Shown: positions 44,012 through 56,000 of the stretch, piece by piece
Numbering within the stretch: the stretch's first letter is position 1
Layout of the letters: each line of letters starts with the position of its first letter
Assembly: GCA_009667805.1 (NCBI GenBank)
Contig: CM019069.1
Span: forward strand, 61,745,422-61,809,421
From: Leptobrachium leishanense
Taxonomy: Eukaryota > Chordata > Amphibia > Anura > Megophryidae
Direction of reading: 5' to 3'
Length of the DNA: 64,000 bases
The notes under the pieces: generated by a model
Database searches by the model: none
Told to the model about the DNA's origin: nothing
What the model saw: the letters and a program-made list of their open reading frames with translations, nothing else
Position numbers and translations under genes: made by a program

Positions 44012-45540
44012 ATGTCTGCTCCTAAGCCTGGCCAAACTGATGCTCCCTCCTCGGAGGACATACCAGCCTCAGACCCCGGATCTGATCGGAGCTCCCTCTC
44101 CCCGGAGCAATATGCCCGCAGGAAACATAAAAAATCCAAAAGACTTTCTACAGAGTCCAGATTCGCCCGCATGGAGGCTTCCCTGCAGGCATCCGTCTCA
44201 CAGGCAGTGGCTGCAGCAGTCTCTTCCCTCTCTGAGTCATGGCACAAATCTCTTACGGAGGCCATCTCCTCCACCCCCCCCCCCCCCCATTCATGTTGAT
44301 CTGGCTCCAGAGATCCCTGATGTCCCTACAGAGGACCTTAATATGGGCTTCGACCCCGCACTCTGTGCACCTGAGATCGGACTTCCCACCGGTAGTCCAG
44401 CTGCAAGCACCAGCAGCAGAGGGGCCGGCACCCCCAGATCACTGCCTAATCCAGCCACCACGGCACTTGTGCCAAAAAAGCGCACCCTACCCCAAGGGGC
44501 TCGGGTTAAAAAGACCAAAAAAGTCTGCCGTGCAAAACCCATAGTCACCCTCACTGATTACTCAGATTCAGATCAGGACGAAGCAGATCCAGGGATGGCT
44601 GAGGGAGAAGTCCTCGAACTCCACGCTCCGGAGGACTCAGATTTGCTAGACGCGGACGCACCCACTTGCCAGCCCCGATCTCGGGGTACGGTGGTGTACG
44701 ATCCGCAGGGCAATCCCCTCTTCGAGCCTGAGGATATTGCTCCCCTAATTCCACGATCTGGTACGCGTCTCCACACGTGGAGCAATGGGTCGACTCGCAC
44801 ATCAGGCGCCCTATGACCAAAGAGGACAGGGCCAAAATGAAATTGGAGTGTCCTCGCCCGGTTACTGCCGGTAAATCATGCCTGACTCCCAACGTGGATG
44901 TCAGCTTCCAAAAAATTGTATCCAAGCGTGGCTGGAACCCCAAAAGAGGCATTGAATTTGCCATTAAAGGCTGCCAGGACCATCTCCTGGACACAGCCGG
45001 CCCCCTGATTAAGCTCTTCCAATTGGCAGAGGAGGCCAAAACGACTGCATCACTGATGGACCCTTACGAGGTCACAGAATGGGTCCAACGGTCCCTATGC
45101 CTGCTTGGCAACGCCAATGCAGCTCTCTCAACCGAGAGACGCAAGCGCATACTGCTCAAAATTGACACAGAGATGCTGCACCTAGCCACCAATGACCTAG
45201 GTGCCTCCGCACAGGGCTTCCTCTTCGGGAAACCCTTTCTTAAAGACATGGGTGAATACACTCAGGCATTCAACTCAATTGACAAGTCGGAGGCATCCCT
45301 TAAACGCATTTTCTCACCTAACCACGTTTTTGGCAGGGCCGGCAGGTTCAGGGGTCGCCCTGTCGGCCGAGCGGGCGCTAATAATTCCCGCATCGCTAGA
45401 GGCTCCGCTTCCAACACTCAGCCCACCGTTGGTTCCAGTGGCTTCCGTGGTTCCAGCTCTTTCTACCCATCGAGGTCACGAGCTTGGCGAGCCCGCGGAT
45501 ACAGAGGTGGTCCTCCCGTTCCACAAGGACAAGGTAAGAC
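44012..45540 (+). pseudogene. DIRS ORF1 (gag-like protein), frameshifted
   Basis: The start MSAPKPGQTDAPSSEDIP opens a Ser/Pro/acid-rich N-terminal part. A run of about a dozen C (44276-44288) shifts the frame, and a second shift near 44760-44810 returns to the first frame (from about EQWVDSHIRRPMTKED). The following region to about 45330 (KLECPRPVTAGKSCLTP, FQLAEEAKTTASLMDP) is helix-rich. An Arg/Gly-rich tail follows (GRAGRFRGRPVGRAG), likely nucleic-acid binding. The long open frame that continues past 45540 is a shadow of the polymerase. Confidence 0.8.
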
Positions 45541-47170
45541 CAATTTATATTATCCCTTCGTCCCTAGTTGCCGTGGGCGGCCGCCTCACTCTATTCCTCC
45601 CAAGGTGGGCTTCACTCACATCGGACCCGTGGGTCCTCTCCACCGTGATGGGTTACCAGATAGAACTCTGCGGTTTTCCCACTCAGACCCATTTCCCCCA
45701 CCCTCCTCGGTTCGCAGATGCCCTTCGGACACTCATTCATTCCGAGGTAACAGACCTCAACCGCAAAAGGGCCATAGAACCCGCTTTACCCCATCCAAGG
45801 GGCTTCGTCAGCTCCCTCTTTCTGGTGTCAAAGAAAGGCGGGGGGTTCCGTCCGGTCATCAACCTCCGCTCCCTCAACGATTGGGTCATTTACCACCATT
45901 TCAAAATGGAGAGCATCCCCACTTTAAAGGACATGCTCCTTCTGGGAGATTGGATGGTCAAACTCGACCTCAAAGATGCCTACCTCTCAGTACCCATAAC
46001 GGAATCCCAACGGGACCTCCTACAATTCCGTTGGAACGGCAAATTATGGAGATTCACTTGCCTCCCCTTCGGACTGTCGTCCGCCCCGCGGTGCTTCACC
46101 AAGCTACTCAGACCCGTGGTTTCTTCCCTCCGCGCTCGGGGAGTCCGACTGGTGATCTACCTGGACGATGTTCTTCTCATGTCCCAGTCATCTCACACCC
46201 TTCGGACCCATCTACACGACACTATTTCCCTATTCCAGGAACTAGGGTTCCTTCTCAATCCAGAGAAATCAATTCTCACGCCCACTCGCTCTATAGAATT
46301 CCTGGGCTTCGTGGTGGATTCCGACCTCATGAACCTCAGCCTTCCACTGTCAAAGATCTCCTCGATCAGGAAAGAAGCGAGGATACTACTCAGGAAGAAG
46401 ACCTTTCCCCTCCGCTCCTTGGCCCGTACGGTAGGTCTCCTAGCGGCGGCCCGCATGGCGGTTCACCCGGGCCCACTACACTACAGGGCCCTCCAACGAT
46501 TGAAGGCCCGTTCACTCCGGGCGGGCCTCGACTATACGGATCACGTGATGCTGACAGAGGACGCCAGATCGGATCTACTATGGTGGATAGACAACATAGT
46601 CACATGGAACGGTCCTTCCCTGGTACCCCCTCCTCCCACGATGACCATCGATTCGGACGCCAGCAGACTGGGCTGGGGCGCGAGATGTGGGTCCCAGGAG
46701 ACGGGCGGTCGCTGGTCCCCCCTGGAACAGTTGTGGCACATCAATTGCCTGGAACTCCTGGCGGGATTATTCGCACTCCGTTGCTTTACACGGCGATCCC
46801 CTCCGGACTCGGTCGTACTTCGGATGGACAACATACCTGCGGTCCGCTACATCAACGGCATGGGAGGCCCTCGCTCGGCAGACCTATCAGCCATGGCTCT
46901 ACGACTCTGGGAATTCTGCCTTCCCCTCGGGATCTCGGTCCACGCCCAGTTCATTCCCGGTCTGACGAACGAAGTGGCCGATTGGAACTCCAGACACTTT
47001 GCGGACTCGGGAGACTGGCGACTGTCACGGCACAGTTTCTCTTCACTATCCGCGCTCTGGGGGCCTTTCCGGATCGACTTGTTCGCCTCCAGGCTCAATA
47101 CACAGCTGACCGACTTCTTCAGCTGGAGACCGGATCCGGATGCCATGGCCACGGATGCGTTCATCCAGGA
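45500..47170 (+). pseudogene. DIRS reverse transcriptase and RNase H segment
   Basis: In the frame of the open stretch 45201-47822. RT motifs: FLVSKKGGGFRPVINLRSLN, KLDLKDAYLSVPI (first catalytic Asp), LPFGLSSAPRCFTKL and IYLDDVLL (about 46155, the YxDD box). RNase H follows: IDSDASRLGWGA (about 46650), NCLELLAGLFAL, LRMDNIPAVRYI and NEVADWNSRH, giving the D-E-D-D set. This segment looks intact across both domains. The true N-terminus is uncertain because it overlaps ORF1. Confidence 0.9.
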
Positions 47171-48350
47171 TTGGTCCAAGGGCCCCCCTCTACGCCTTCC
47201 CACCGTTCGTCCTCATTGCTCGCACTCTGTCACAGATCCGAGCTCAGGAGGCATCTGTGGTCCTGATAACTCCATTTTGGAAGTCCCAACCGTGGTTCCC
47301 AACGCTCCTGAGCATGTCGATTTTAGATGTCCCGAGGCTTCTGCCTCCCTCCCCGGACCTTCTGATGGACCACGAGGGGCAACCCCATCCACTGATGACC
47401 TCCCACCGTCTTCAACTCCTGGCGTGGTGGCTCTCTGGCACCCCCCTACAGGCTCACGCCTTTCGGAGCGCACTACAGACCTCTTGCTCCAATCCTGGGC
47501 TCCGGGTACCCGACTCGCCTACAAGTCCGCATGGGATGGGTGGGCTGGCTGGTGTCTGGAACAGGATAGAGATCCCTTTTCGGCCCCTGTGACAGCTCTC
47601 CTGGATTTCCTCACCCACGCCTTCGACTCTGGTAAGGCTTATCGCACCGTGAATGTCCTTCGTTCGGCTATTTCGGCTGGCCATTCTGGATTTTCGGGAG
47701 TCGCCGCGGGATCCCATCCTTTGGTTTGTCGCCTGCTACGAGGCATGCGCTTCTCCGGCACCCAAATACTCCTGTACTTGGGACGTGTCCAGGGTACTCT
47801 CCTTCCTGGATCGCTGGCCTGAGAATGCAGCTCTCTCACTGCAGGCCCTTTCAGCTAAACTCCTTATGCTTTTCTGTCTAGTGGCCTGTAAACGTGTCGG
47901 AGATGTTAGGGCGCTGGATTTCGGCGCCCGTTCTTATGTTCCCGAAGGTGTACGCTTCGATATTTCACGTCGTACCAAGACGTCCCTGACTTCGGTACTC
48001 TTCCCGTCTTTTCGGGTTTCTCCCCGTCTCTGCCCGGTTTCGTGTCTCCGGGAGTACGAGTCTCGTACTCACTCCTTCAGGGTTCTCCCGGTTTCACCTC
48101 TTTGTCTCTTTTCGATCTCCTCATAAACCGGTCTCCTCTCCCACTTTGGCTCGTTGGATGCGATGGCTTATGGCACAGGCCGGGGTGGATGTGTCGGCTT
48201 TCGGGGCCTCCGCCTCCAAAGGCGGCTTCGATGGGCTGTCGACTGGAGGACATCTTACGTGCGGCTGACTGGTCTAGCGAGTCCACGTTTCGTACCTTCT
48301 ACTTCAAGCCCATTGTCCATTGGTCGGATGCGGCTTCTGTTCCGCTTTGA
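47170..48350 (+). pseudogene. DIRS methyltransferase-like and tyrosine recombinase segment, frameshifted
   Basis: After a C-run near 47180 the meaningful frame switches: YAFPPFVLIARTLSQIRA and ITPFWKSQPWFP are typical of the segment following RNase H in DIRS elements (methyltransferase-like). It switches back for SWAPGTRLAYKSAWDGW (recombinase N-terminal domain, about 47490), again near 47730 for KLLMLFCLVACKRVGDVRAL (with a likely catalytic Arg), and once more near 48120-48230 for LEDILRAADWSSESTF and the Tyr-bearing FYFKP (about 48300). The catalytic HxxR region falls in the shifted part. Not functional as read. Confidence 0.82.
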
Positions 48351-48353
48351 ACT

Positions 48354-48446
48354 AGCAAATACGAAGCCTCCGTGTCCTGCCTTAAAATCACAAAATTTTC
48401 CTATTCCATAACGGAAAGTTTAGATTTTAATAAGGACACGGAGGCG
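48354..48446. repeat. DIRS internal complementary region
   Basis: The first half (AGCAAATACGAAGCCTCCGT through CCTTAAAATC) is the reverse complement of the outer left end. The second half (ACAAAATTTTCCTATTCC through GGACACGGAGGC) is the reverse complement of the outer right end. The junction therefore reproduces the joined ends expected of the circular intermediate. Confidence 0.93.
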
Positions 48447-48686
48447 AGTATTTCCCGCCCCACCCCACCCGGTTTGATTGGATTCCGCATCTCTCCTGGA
48501 ATGGGATGGACTGTTTTGGCGGCTGCCAGGGCTCCCTTTGTTTAACCAGATTACAGTGTCTCACTGTTCTTTCATGTGCTTTGTCTTTCAGCCTTCTGAG
48601 TTCCTGATATGGTTCCTCGATGTTCTGGCTCCTGATCTCCTACTCCAGTTTCGCTTCTGAGGCTCCCACCGTTGTCAGGTCGCAGC

Positions 48687-48880
48687 TTCGAAAGAGGAGG
48701 GGCTGCTTCTGGGGGAGTGGGTTATGGACTGGAAGGGGAGGATCTGGGGAGCTAGGTTCCCCTCCCCACGTTGGGGAAGGGAGGACCGTTTGTTTTCTGT
48801 TTTTTTTTCAATAAAGTTTCTTTGCTGCTGTTGGCAGTTAAGAGAGAACAGCAAATACGAAGCCTCCGTGTCCTTATTAA
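48687..48880 (-). repeat. DIRS right inverted terminal repeat
   Basis: Inverted match of 43440-43635. It carries TTCAATAAAG, a possible polyadenylation signal on the + strand near 48810. Beyond 48880 a unique extension to about 48917 is matched only by the internal complementary region, as in other DIRS elements. Confidence 0.92.
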
Positions 48881-49162
48881 AATCGAAACTTTCCGTTATG
48901 GAATAGGAAAATTTTGTGATTTTCTGAGCGTTGCCTACAGCCTCAAACTCAGATCTGCCTCTGAACAAACCACATGAAATTTAGGATAAAGGCCTGAATG
49001 AGTCAGTCCCTTCTTTACCTACCACTGATTTTTTGTGTAGACAGCTCTCAATCCAATATGTCCCTTTCATCACCAGGATGTAGAACCGGTGGATTGTACT
49101 TGAAATTATACTCTTTACATTAACCCCAGACAAATCATGGGTACCATTCCCTCTACCCTAAG

Positions 49163-49800
49163 GTTTCCCAAATCTGTCTTCAGGACCCTCTGACTGTTTT
49201 GACAGATGTGAAGCACAGGTGATATGATTTGCTGCTCAGCGATTGCAGGATTCAGTCTGCATTTCCAAGGTGATACTTAAAACCTGGCCTGGTTGAGGGT
49301 CCTGAGGACAGGTTTGGGAAACACTGTCTTAAGACCATGGTTCCCAACCCTGGTCCTTACCTACACCTAACAGCTAAAGCACAGGTGATTGAATTCTGCA
49401 ATCACTAAGCAGCAAATCATGTCTCCATTTCGCAAAGGTAATCCTTAAAACTTGTCCTGTTGAGCTGGGAACCACTGCCTCCAGTTTGAAACATGGGATG
49501 CATAAAAGAAAAAAAAAAGGGCACTTTGCTGGTGTACTGCATCATGTATTTGTTACTCCTACACAGAAATATTGCTGGGATGGAGGGTTATGGACTCTAG
49601 AACGGGTTCTTTACAGTCAGTGGTCCCCAACACTGGTCCCCAGGGCCCACTAACAGGCCTGATTTTTAAAGGTGCCCTTTCAGAAATGCAGACTGAATTC
49701 TGCAATCACTGAGCAAATCATATTGCATGTGATTCAGACATCTGGCCTGTTAGTGGGCCCTGAGGAGGGGGGGGGGGGGAAGAATCACTGCCTCAAGTTA
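49163..49800. mobile_element. Three hAT-like MITEs of the CAGTGTTTCCC / CAGTGGTTCCC group in a row
   Basis: Copy a, 49163-49333: GTTTCCCAAATCTGTCTTCA to GACAGGTTTGGGAAACACT. Copy b, about 49338-49474: GGTTCCCAACCCTGGTCC to TTGAGCTGGGAACCACTG. Copy c, about 49618-49795: CAGTGGTCCCCAACACTGG to GGGCCCTGAGGAGG, its right end eroded by a G-run. All carry the inner GATTTGCTGCTCAG or similar phrase of 41693-41849. Confidence 0.75.
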
Positions 49801-50507
49801 CAATAGGTCGGCATTAACACAGGTAGAATAGGCCAGTGTTGGATACAGTAAATGTGACAAAAAGGGTCACAGCGTGCCAATGTGTATTAGTACTGAGATG
49901 CAAAGCACCCCTCCTAGAAAGTGAACAGCAAGATCTGAGTTCCAGAGGGCAAATTAACTTAAGGTACACTGTTATTGCAATGCAAAAGAATGGTTTCGCT
50001 AGTATAGGGGTACAGGCAGGGTATTGAAAATTGACAGCTCTAGCCAACACCTGTTCTGGCGGAATCTAATATGGGGGGGTGGATCCGTGCCATTACCAGC
50101 TGTACTAGGAGTAAGCCTCCATGATGGCAGCAGCTGGTCTTCTCTCCTTGAGTTTGACAGCCGGTCTACAGTGGGGACCTTTGTTCCCAATCATAGTGCT
50201 GAAGACCACATAAGTCACTTTAGTATTGAATCTCTCTTCCCCTGCCTGCATTACAAGGTAGATGCAAAAGGTTTCGAATTTGCTGCTAATCAGATTTTCT
50301 ATGCAAGTTTTACAGGTTTCCGCTAGAATAGGACAGAAGCAATAAATCCACTTCCTAGGCTGGGGGTCAGACGAGCACACTATGTGGTGACGCTGCAATA
50401 GGGCTGGCCACACGCTGTTGCACACGACAGCAGCCGTACTGCAAGCCTCCCCTTGTGGAAGCTCTAGGATGCATGTTGACAGGACTGCAAAGTACAATCC
50501 TCCATAA
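49801..50507. other. Intergenic; diverged Harbinger-like MITE fragment at 50355-50480
   Basis: GGCTGGGGGTCAGACGAGCA at about 50358 starts a partial MITE of the 8382 family. The rest shows nothing recognisable. Confidence 0.45.
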
Positions 50508-50796
50508 GGCTGGGTTCACACCTAAGCGTTTTACAGCGCGCTCCTGCGCGCTGTAAAAACGCTCAAATACCATTATTCCCTATGTGGGCATATCACACCT
50601 GGCCGTTTCTCAGCGCGCATGAACGTGCTGATAAATGGCCGACACAAAAAGAAGTTCGGGAGCTTCTTTTTGGGCGTACAGCAGCGCGTTCGCGGCCATA
50701 TCATAGCTGCAACGCACGTTTTTTCGTATGCGCGAACGCGTGTAAAAAACGCGCGCATTGTGCGATGCAGCGCCCCACCCAGGTGTGAACCCAGCC
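50508..50796. mobile_element. Harbinger-type MITE with TAA duplication
   Basis: GGCTGGGTTCACACCTAAGC at the left and CCCAGGTGTGAACCCAGCC at the right form inverted ends, with TAA on both sides (50505-50507 and 50797-50799). The interior contains inverted GCGTT/AACGC motifs. The 3-bp TWA target fits PIF/Harbinger. Confidence 0.87.
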
Positions 50797-50799
50797 TAA

Positions 50800-52690
50800 G
50801 AGGATCGAGCCTTACTGAGCCACACATTCCTTACAATTAAAGGCCAGGGTCGGCTGAGCGTAACAAGTAACTTTACAGAAGCTATGGTGGAAACAGTCAT
50901 AAAGTACGGAGACCTACAGCGTAAGTGCCTTAAAACATTGAACTCCCTATATTTCATAGCTTTAAGTATAATCACTGGTCTCTACAGCACAGATACAAGG
51001 TAGGGATATCTGGATCAGATCCCAACGCTCAGAACGTGCTCAGGTGATTTGCGGGTCAGAGATTAGCCTTGAAGTCAGTGTGATTCTGCAGCCTCAGTAG
51101 ACCATGTTTTCCCTGCCTGCTTGCAGGTGTGAGCAGAGCTGCTGTTAACAAAAGCTGCGCAAAATTTACACTTGAGCTACCCATACTCCACCCAGTAGGA
51201 GTTAATCACACAGGGTTGTACTTCTCCCCCTGTGATGAATATGGATAAGTTACTGAAAGCTGTGCAGTGTGAAGACTGCAACACACATTCAGCAATCCAA
51301 CCAGTTGGCAGCTCTGCGGGCATTGCAGCATCTTTCATGTGACCGGGAAGGGAAGACATTGCAGTGACCCTAGGATTCCTTAGCAGTCATGCCACTGGTC
51401 CCACTACAGGGTCGTGCAGCATCAAATAGGACCCTGTATTAGCCGATCCCAATTGCTGAAAATCTCTGGTTGCCAACAATGACTGGATCGAAGCAATCCC
51501 TAATAAGAGTTCTGCAACGAGATTTTCAGCAATTCTAACCCTATGCAGTAAAAAGACTGTAGCATGCTCCCTTGATATTGTAACGCAATAGTTTAAAGAT
51601 GCAAGGAATGCCAGCTATGCAATTATAGATTTGACAATACGTCACCCTGAAATACATGATTTGGTGGGTTATGGCAGGTGCATTCCACACGATTATAGAA
51701 ATCTGAACCCATGTATAAACCCCCAAAAGATTGTCAAAACTTTACAGCAGCTCTGTGACAATGTTCTACAAAGCCCTGTACAACATAGGATTACAAACAG
51801 TTCAAGTAGACTTGAAAAGATATCCATCCAGGTTGAAGTTCCATGGGTGTCTGGAACCACAGGAAGGGGAAAAAAAACTGCTGGAAGCTTTGGACAAGAA
51901 AAATAAATTTTTACACATTTGTGTAAAGCACAGAATAAGATTTGGCTGCGCTTTACAAATGGGCTCTTAAAATCTCATTAGCTGGCTGGCTTCGAATCTC
52001 AAGATTTGCTATAAATGGTGGGGATCATTTCCCCATTAGATGCTTCAGTTCAAGCTACTAGGATGTCAGTCACCCTGCCCCGTGTGTATGCAGGACAGTT
52101 TTGCAGCAAGTATTTTTACGCCACATCTTAATGATCTGATCTAAAGAGGACTTTGGGTTATCATACGGTATTTTGCTTTCTTTCAAACAAGATAAACAAG
52201 TTGAAAGGCCATACTGAATAATCCCAATAGTTTACCGGTGTCTTAAACCGCATCTGAAGGGCATTAACAAAAGCTGTTCTAACAATTGCCCATGGTGTGG
52301 CTTCAAAGCCTAAAACTATGTGACTGGTCACCCAAAACGTCAAGTAAACAGCAACGCAACACAATGCCAAGAAAACCCAAACCTCCTATAAATTTCCTTT
52401 TCCATGGTACATTAGCACGCACCCCCCCCCCCCCCAAATCATCTAACTTTTTGTTAACTGGGTAATTGCTTTGCTGGGCCTTGTAAGAAGCCAGTGTCTC
52501 AAAAAAGGTGTAGATAGCTACTTCCACGCCTGATGTTTCAAGGAGATGAAAACCTATATGTATTGCTGCTTGATCTTTGCCAATCCTTTTATCTAGCAAA
52601 GAGTTGAAAGCGGTAAAATAAAAATCACAGCCACCAGTATTCATTTAGGAGATTTAATTCTTAAATTGGCGTGTCCATAACAAATATACG
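50800..52690. other. Intergenic between DIRS and bzw1, no gene recognised
   Basis: No exon of the genes that separate ORC2 and BZW1 in mammals is visible here. Small open frames have no recognisable homology. The part nearest bzw1 could belong to a longer 3' UTR. Confidence 0.5.
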
Positions 52691-52710
52691 AAATCATAGT
52701 GATTTTAACC

Positions 52711-52716
52711 TTTATT
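52711..52716 (-). terminator. Candidate bzw1 polyadenylation signal (AATAAA)
   Basis: TTTATT on the + strand reads AATAAA on the - strand, about 310 nt after the bzw1 stop codon. It would give a short 3' UTR; longer isoforms may use other sites. Confidence 0.5.
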
Positions 52717-53027
52717 TAATAGAAAAACCAGGGGATAAAACGAATTGAATTCTGAAAGGCCTTAAATTACATTATTACAGTAGAAAATACAGGAGGTTGA
52801 GGATAACGATGATTAAATAAAAAAATTAATCTAGACATTGTTCCTACTTTAAAACATGGTTAAAAAAACTTGATGCACAGAAAAAAAAAAGTGGCGTGGA
52901 AAACAAATTAAGAACTGATGAAAGCCCTTATATCATGCTTGATACAGGAGGTAGGATGTAAGAATCAGAAGGACACGTAATGAGTTATGACAGTTTATCT
53001 ACAGCTCCTGTGTTTGTTTACTGACAC

Positions 53028-56000
53028 TTAATCACCCTCTTCAGTCTCCGATTCAGACTCTGAAAAAGATTTAGAAAAACAAAAGATACATTAGTATTAC
53101 TGACAGACTTAATGCACATAGCCTACTCACATCCACGGTTACAGACAATCTCAGTGTAGTCTGAAACTAATGCCACTATAGACTGAGAAACCCCATGTAC
53201 AGCTAATATTCTAGAGATTCACAGCTCCTGCCAAGGAAGCCCCTTCCAGATTTAGACAGAGCCGTAGCTAGCTCCTTTTGCACCCGAGGCAAAAACAGAA
53301 AATTGTGCCCCCCACATAAATTTAAAAATCAGAGTCCCTGACCAGTGGCGCAGTGCTAAGCCCCTGGATGCTTGGATGCTCCCCTCGACCAGAAGCAGTG
53401 GATCGGACCACCCCTTGTACCCTACATATATAGGGCACACTTAGTACATGTACAAATACAGTACACAGAATACATGCACGTATAGCAAAAGAACATAGCA
53501 TAATATACACCCCCCGAATAATACACAGCACTGAGCCCCTAGACTATTTTCCCCAGTTCACATGGATATTATTGCCCCCCAGGACTCATCGACATGCCCC
53601 AGCTCACCTCTCCTTGCCGGCAGACGCTTGCTTCCTGCTTGAACGGCCGCTGACAGGAAGTGCAGCCGCTCGCACTTCCTGTCAGCGGCCGTTCAAGCAG
53701 GAAGCAAGCGGCCGCCGGCAATCATTTCGGGCTGGGCGCTTCACAGCTGTGAAGGGGCGCAGCCATGGCTCGAGACCTGCTGGAAAGCTGCGGGAATGCA
53801 GGTTCCCGCAGGACTCGAGCCATGGCTGTGCCCCTTCACAGCTGTGCCCGAGGCAGGCGCCTCACTCGCCCTGCCTACGGCCATGGACACACGTATGGGT
53901 AAATCCTACTGCACGACTCCCAGGACTGGCAGTTCCAGGCGTGCCCCCCCATTTAGCCCTGCTTTGGCAAGCAGCAGGGTTTGAGTGGATACCAGAGCTT
54001 TGGCATGCTCAGCACTTCTGGTATCCTGAAGGCCCCTGCACTGTTTGAACGTGCGTCCTCAGATGGGGAATCCCGAGGACACTACGCCTGTCCTGTTGTG
54101 CCCGCTTGGTACAGTTCTCCGAGCAGGGATGCCAGCCCACTCTGTAGGAATGCCCCCAGGGATCTTCATGATATCACGAAAGGGGAATCCCACATGAGAT
54201 GCAGCAGTCTCTTGGACCTCTATCACTGGATCCATTAAGTCCTATATGGAAAATTGGAGGCATCTTTGGAAAGGCCATAGTTCAGCCATTCCAATGATAT
54301 CCAACATTACTGCATAAAATCTACCAAAAAAATATCACATGTTTTGGTCTATAAGCATCCCCTTCACAAAAGAAAAGATACTGCACCAATTTAGAATATA
54401 TTTATGTTATTTATAACTTTATTAATCTACTGCATTTTGATATATGTGTTTAATTTATTATGCTGTTAATTTTAATTCTAGCGAGTGTTCGAGCTGTGAT
54501 TCGCACACACACACACTACAGTGATCTGTAATGTGTGGATTGTAGGAGCGAGAACGGCAATGCAATAAGTGTTCCAAATACCTTTGTCCTCTATGGTTAA
54601 GAATAAAGACCTAAAGCTATTTTGCTGAAATTATATATCCTAGGCTAGGGTCAGACGAACGCGGACTGTGCGTCTGCACAATGGACGTACTTTCTGACTG
54701 ACAAGGTAGTGGCCACACGGTCCGTTTGTGAATGACATTTTTTTTGGACTGCTGTAGATGGGAAATAAAAATGAAAAAAATTTGTCAAAATTGCAGTCTG
54801 ACTACATTCCATCACTCAAAGCTATGCGGATGTTGCGCACTCAGCACTTCCGTTCTAGGGATTTTCCGTTCTTGCCTAAGTTATGTCCGTTTGCTGTGTC
54901 CGCACTTCGTGTGTGGGTCTCTATTGATCATAATTGTATGCTACCGCAGACGTTAAAATGTGCGGCAACACCGATAACAATGCGCTCGTCTGATCCAAGC
55001 CCAAGTAGTTTTCTAGGATGGAATACACAACTGCAAGAAGATGTCAATTCTGACAACTCAGCCCCCCCCTCCCAGATGTTGAGGTCCTACAATTCTTTGA
55101 ATGCAGAGTCTGAATCAAAGGAGTTGTAGTTCAGAAACAGCTGCGGGATAGCATTTGACAGCCACGACCTAGAATAATCTTTCTAGTGTTAAAACATATT
55201 TATCAAGTAAGCCAATTGTCCCAAGTGTAGCAATGTAAACCTACCTTCTTCTGCATTTTTAAGCCATTCAACAAATTTTTTCATTTGCTCCAGAAAAACA
55301 CTTTTCCCCTTTGCAACATGTGCATCTTTGTACCACTTTAGGATTGGTTCTTCACTTAGAACTTCAGCTGCAGAAGAGAAATGACACGTAGACATCAATA
55401 ACCCTGCAACCCTACCAGATTTGTCAGCCATCAAGATGTGAGGTCTGCAATACACATGTCAAATATTTCTGGGGCTCCACACACACATGCCCATCAAGAC
55501 GCCACACCAGAAGGGATGGGGAGCCATGAACCCCCGAAAGTTACTGACGGGTTGCCAAACTAAGTTAATATTTTTATTTAAATTTATTTATAAGCCTTTT
55601 AAAAAGGATACATTGAGATTTCTCTCGTTTAAGCATGCCCTGGGATTAATAGTGTAAAAACTGTCTTTATGGTGACCAAAATGGAGACACTTACCTTTAT
55701 AAAAAAGCACCACAATTTTCTGGAAAGATTTCATGAAGTGAATGTTGTCATAACAGTACTCCTGAACTTTCAATAGCAAAGTCAGTTCTGACTGACCTTG
55801 TGTAGTAAAGGCAGCAAGGAGAGGGCTGTATTGCTAAAGAGGGAAAGAAAAAAAAAGTCTAAAAATCAGAAGTTGAACCAAATTTTAAAAGGGATAAAGT
55901 AAAACAGGAGAGTTTTAACCTCATGCCTTGTGGTGAGGCAGTGTGCGCATGCATGCTCCATTGACTGGATCGGTCACAGTGCCTTTATTTTTTCGAAGTA

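Larger units (their letters stand above)
43430..48917 (+). mobile_element. DIRS-type retroelement (tyrosine-recombinase retrotransposon), decayed
   Basis: DIRS elements copy through reverse transcription and integrate as circles using a tyrosine recombinase. Three structural hallmarks are visible: inverted terminal repeats (43440-43635 and 48687-48880), an internal complementary region (48354-48446) equal to the joined outer ends, and an ordered series of gag-like, reverse transcriptase/RNase H, methyltransferase-like and tyrosine recombinase segments. Both flanks share GATTTT, and there is no classical target duplication. Several frameshifts break the reading frames, most at C- or G-runs. 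It is the main filler between orc2 and bzw1. Confidence 0.93.

Noticed and set aside
44777..47266. 829-codon open frame as a single protein
   Set aside because: Only its first part (to about 45540) is the gag-like protein. The rest is a proline-rich shadow of the reverse transcriptase in another frame.
42709..52690. Exons of CLK1, PPIL3 or NIF3L1
   Set aside because: Looked for in the open frames of the gap and none recognised. A short exon could still be missed without a similarity search.
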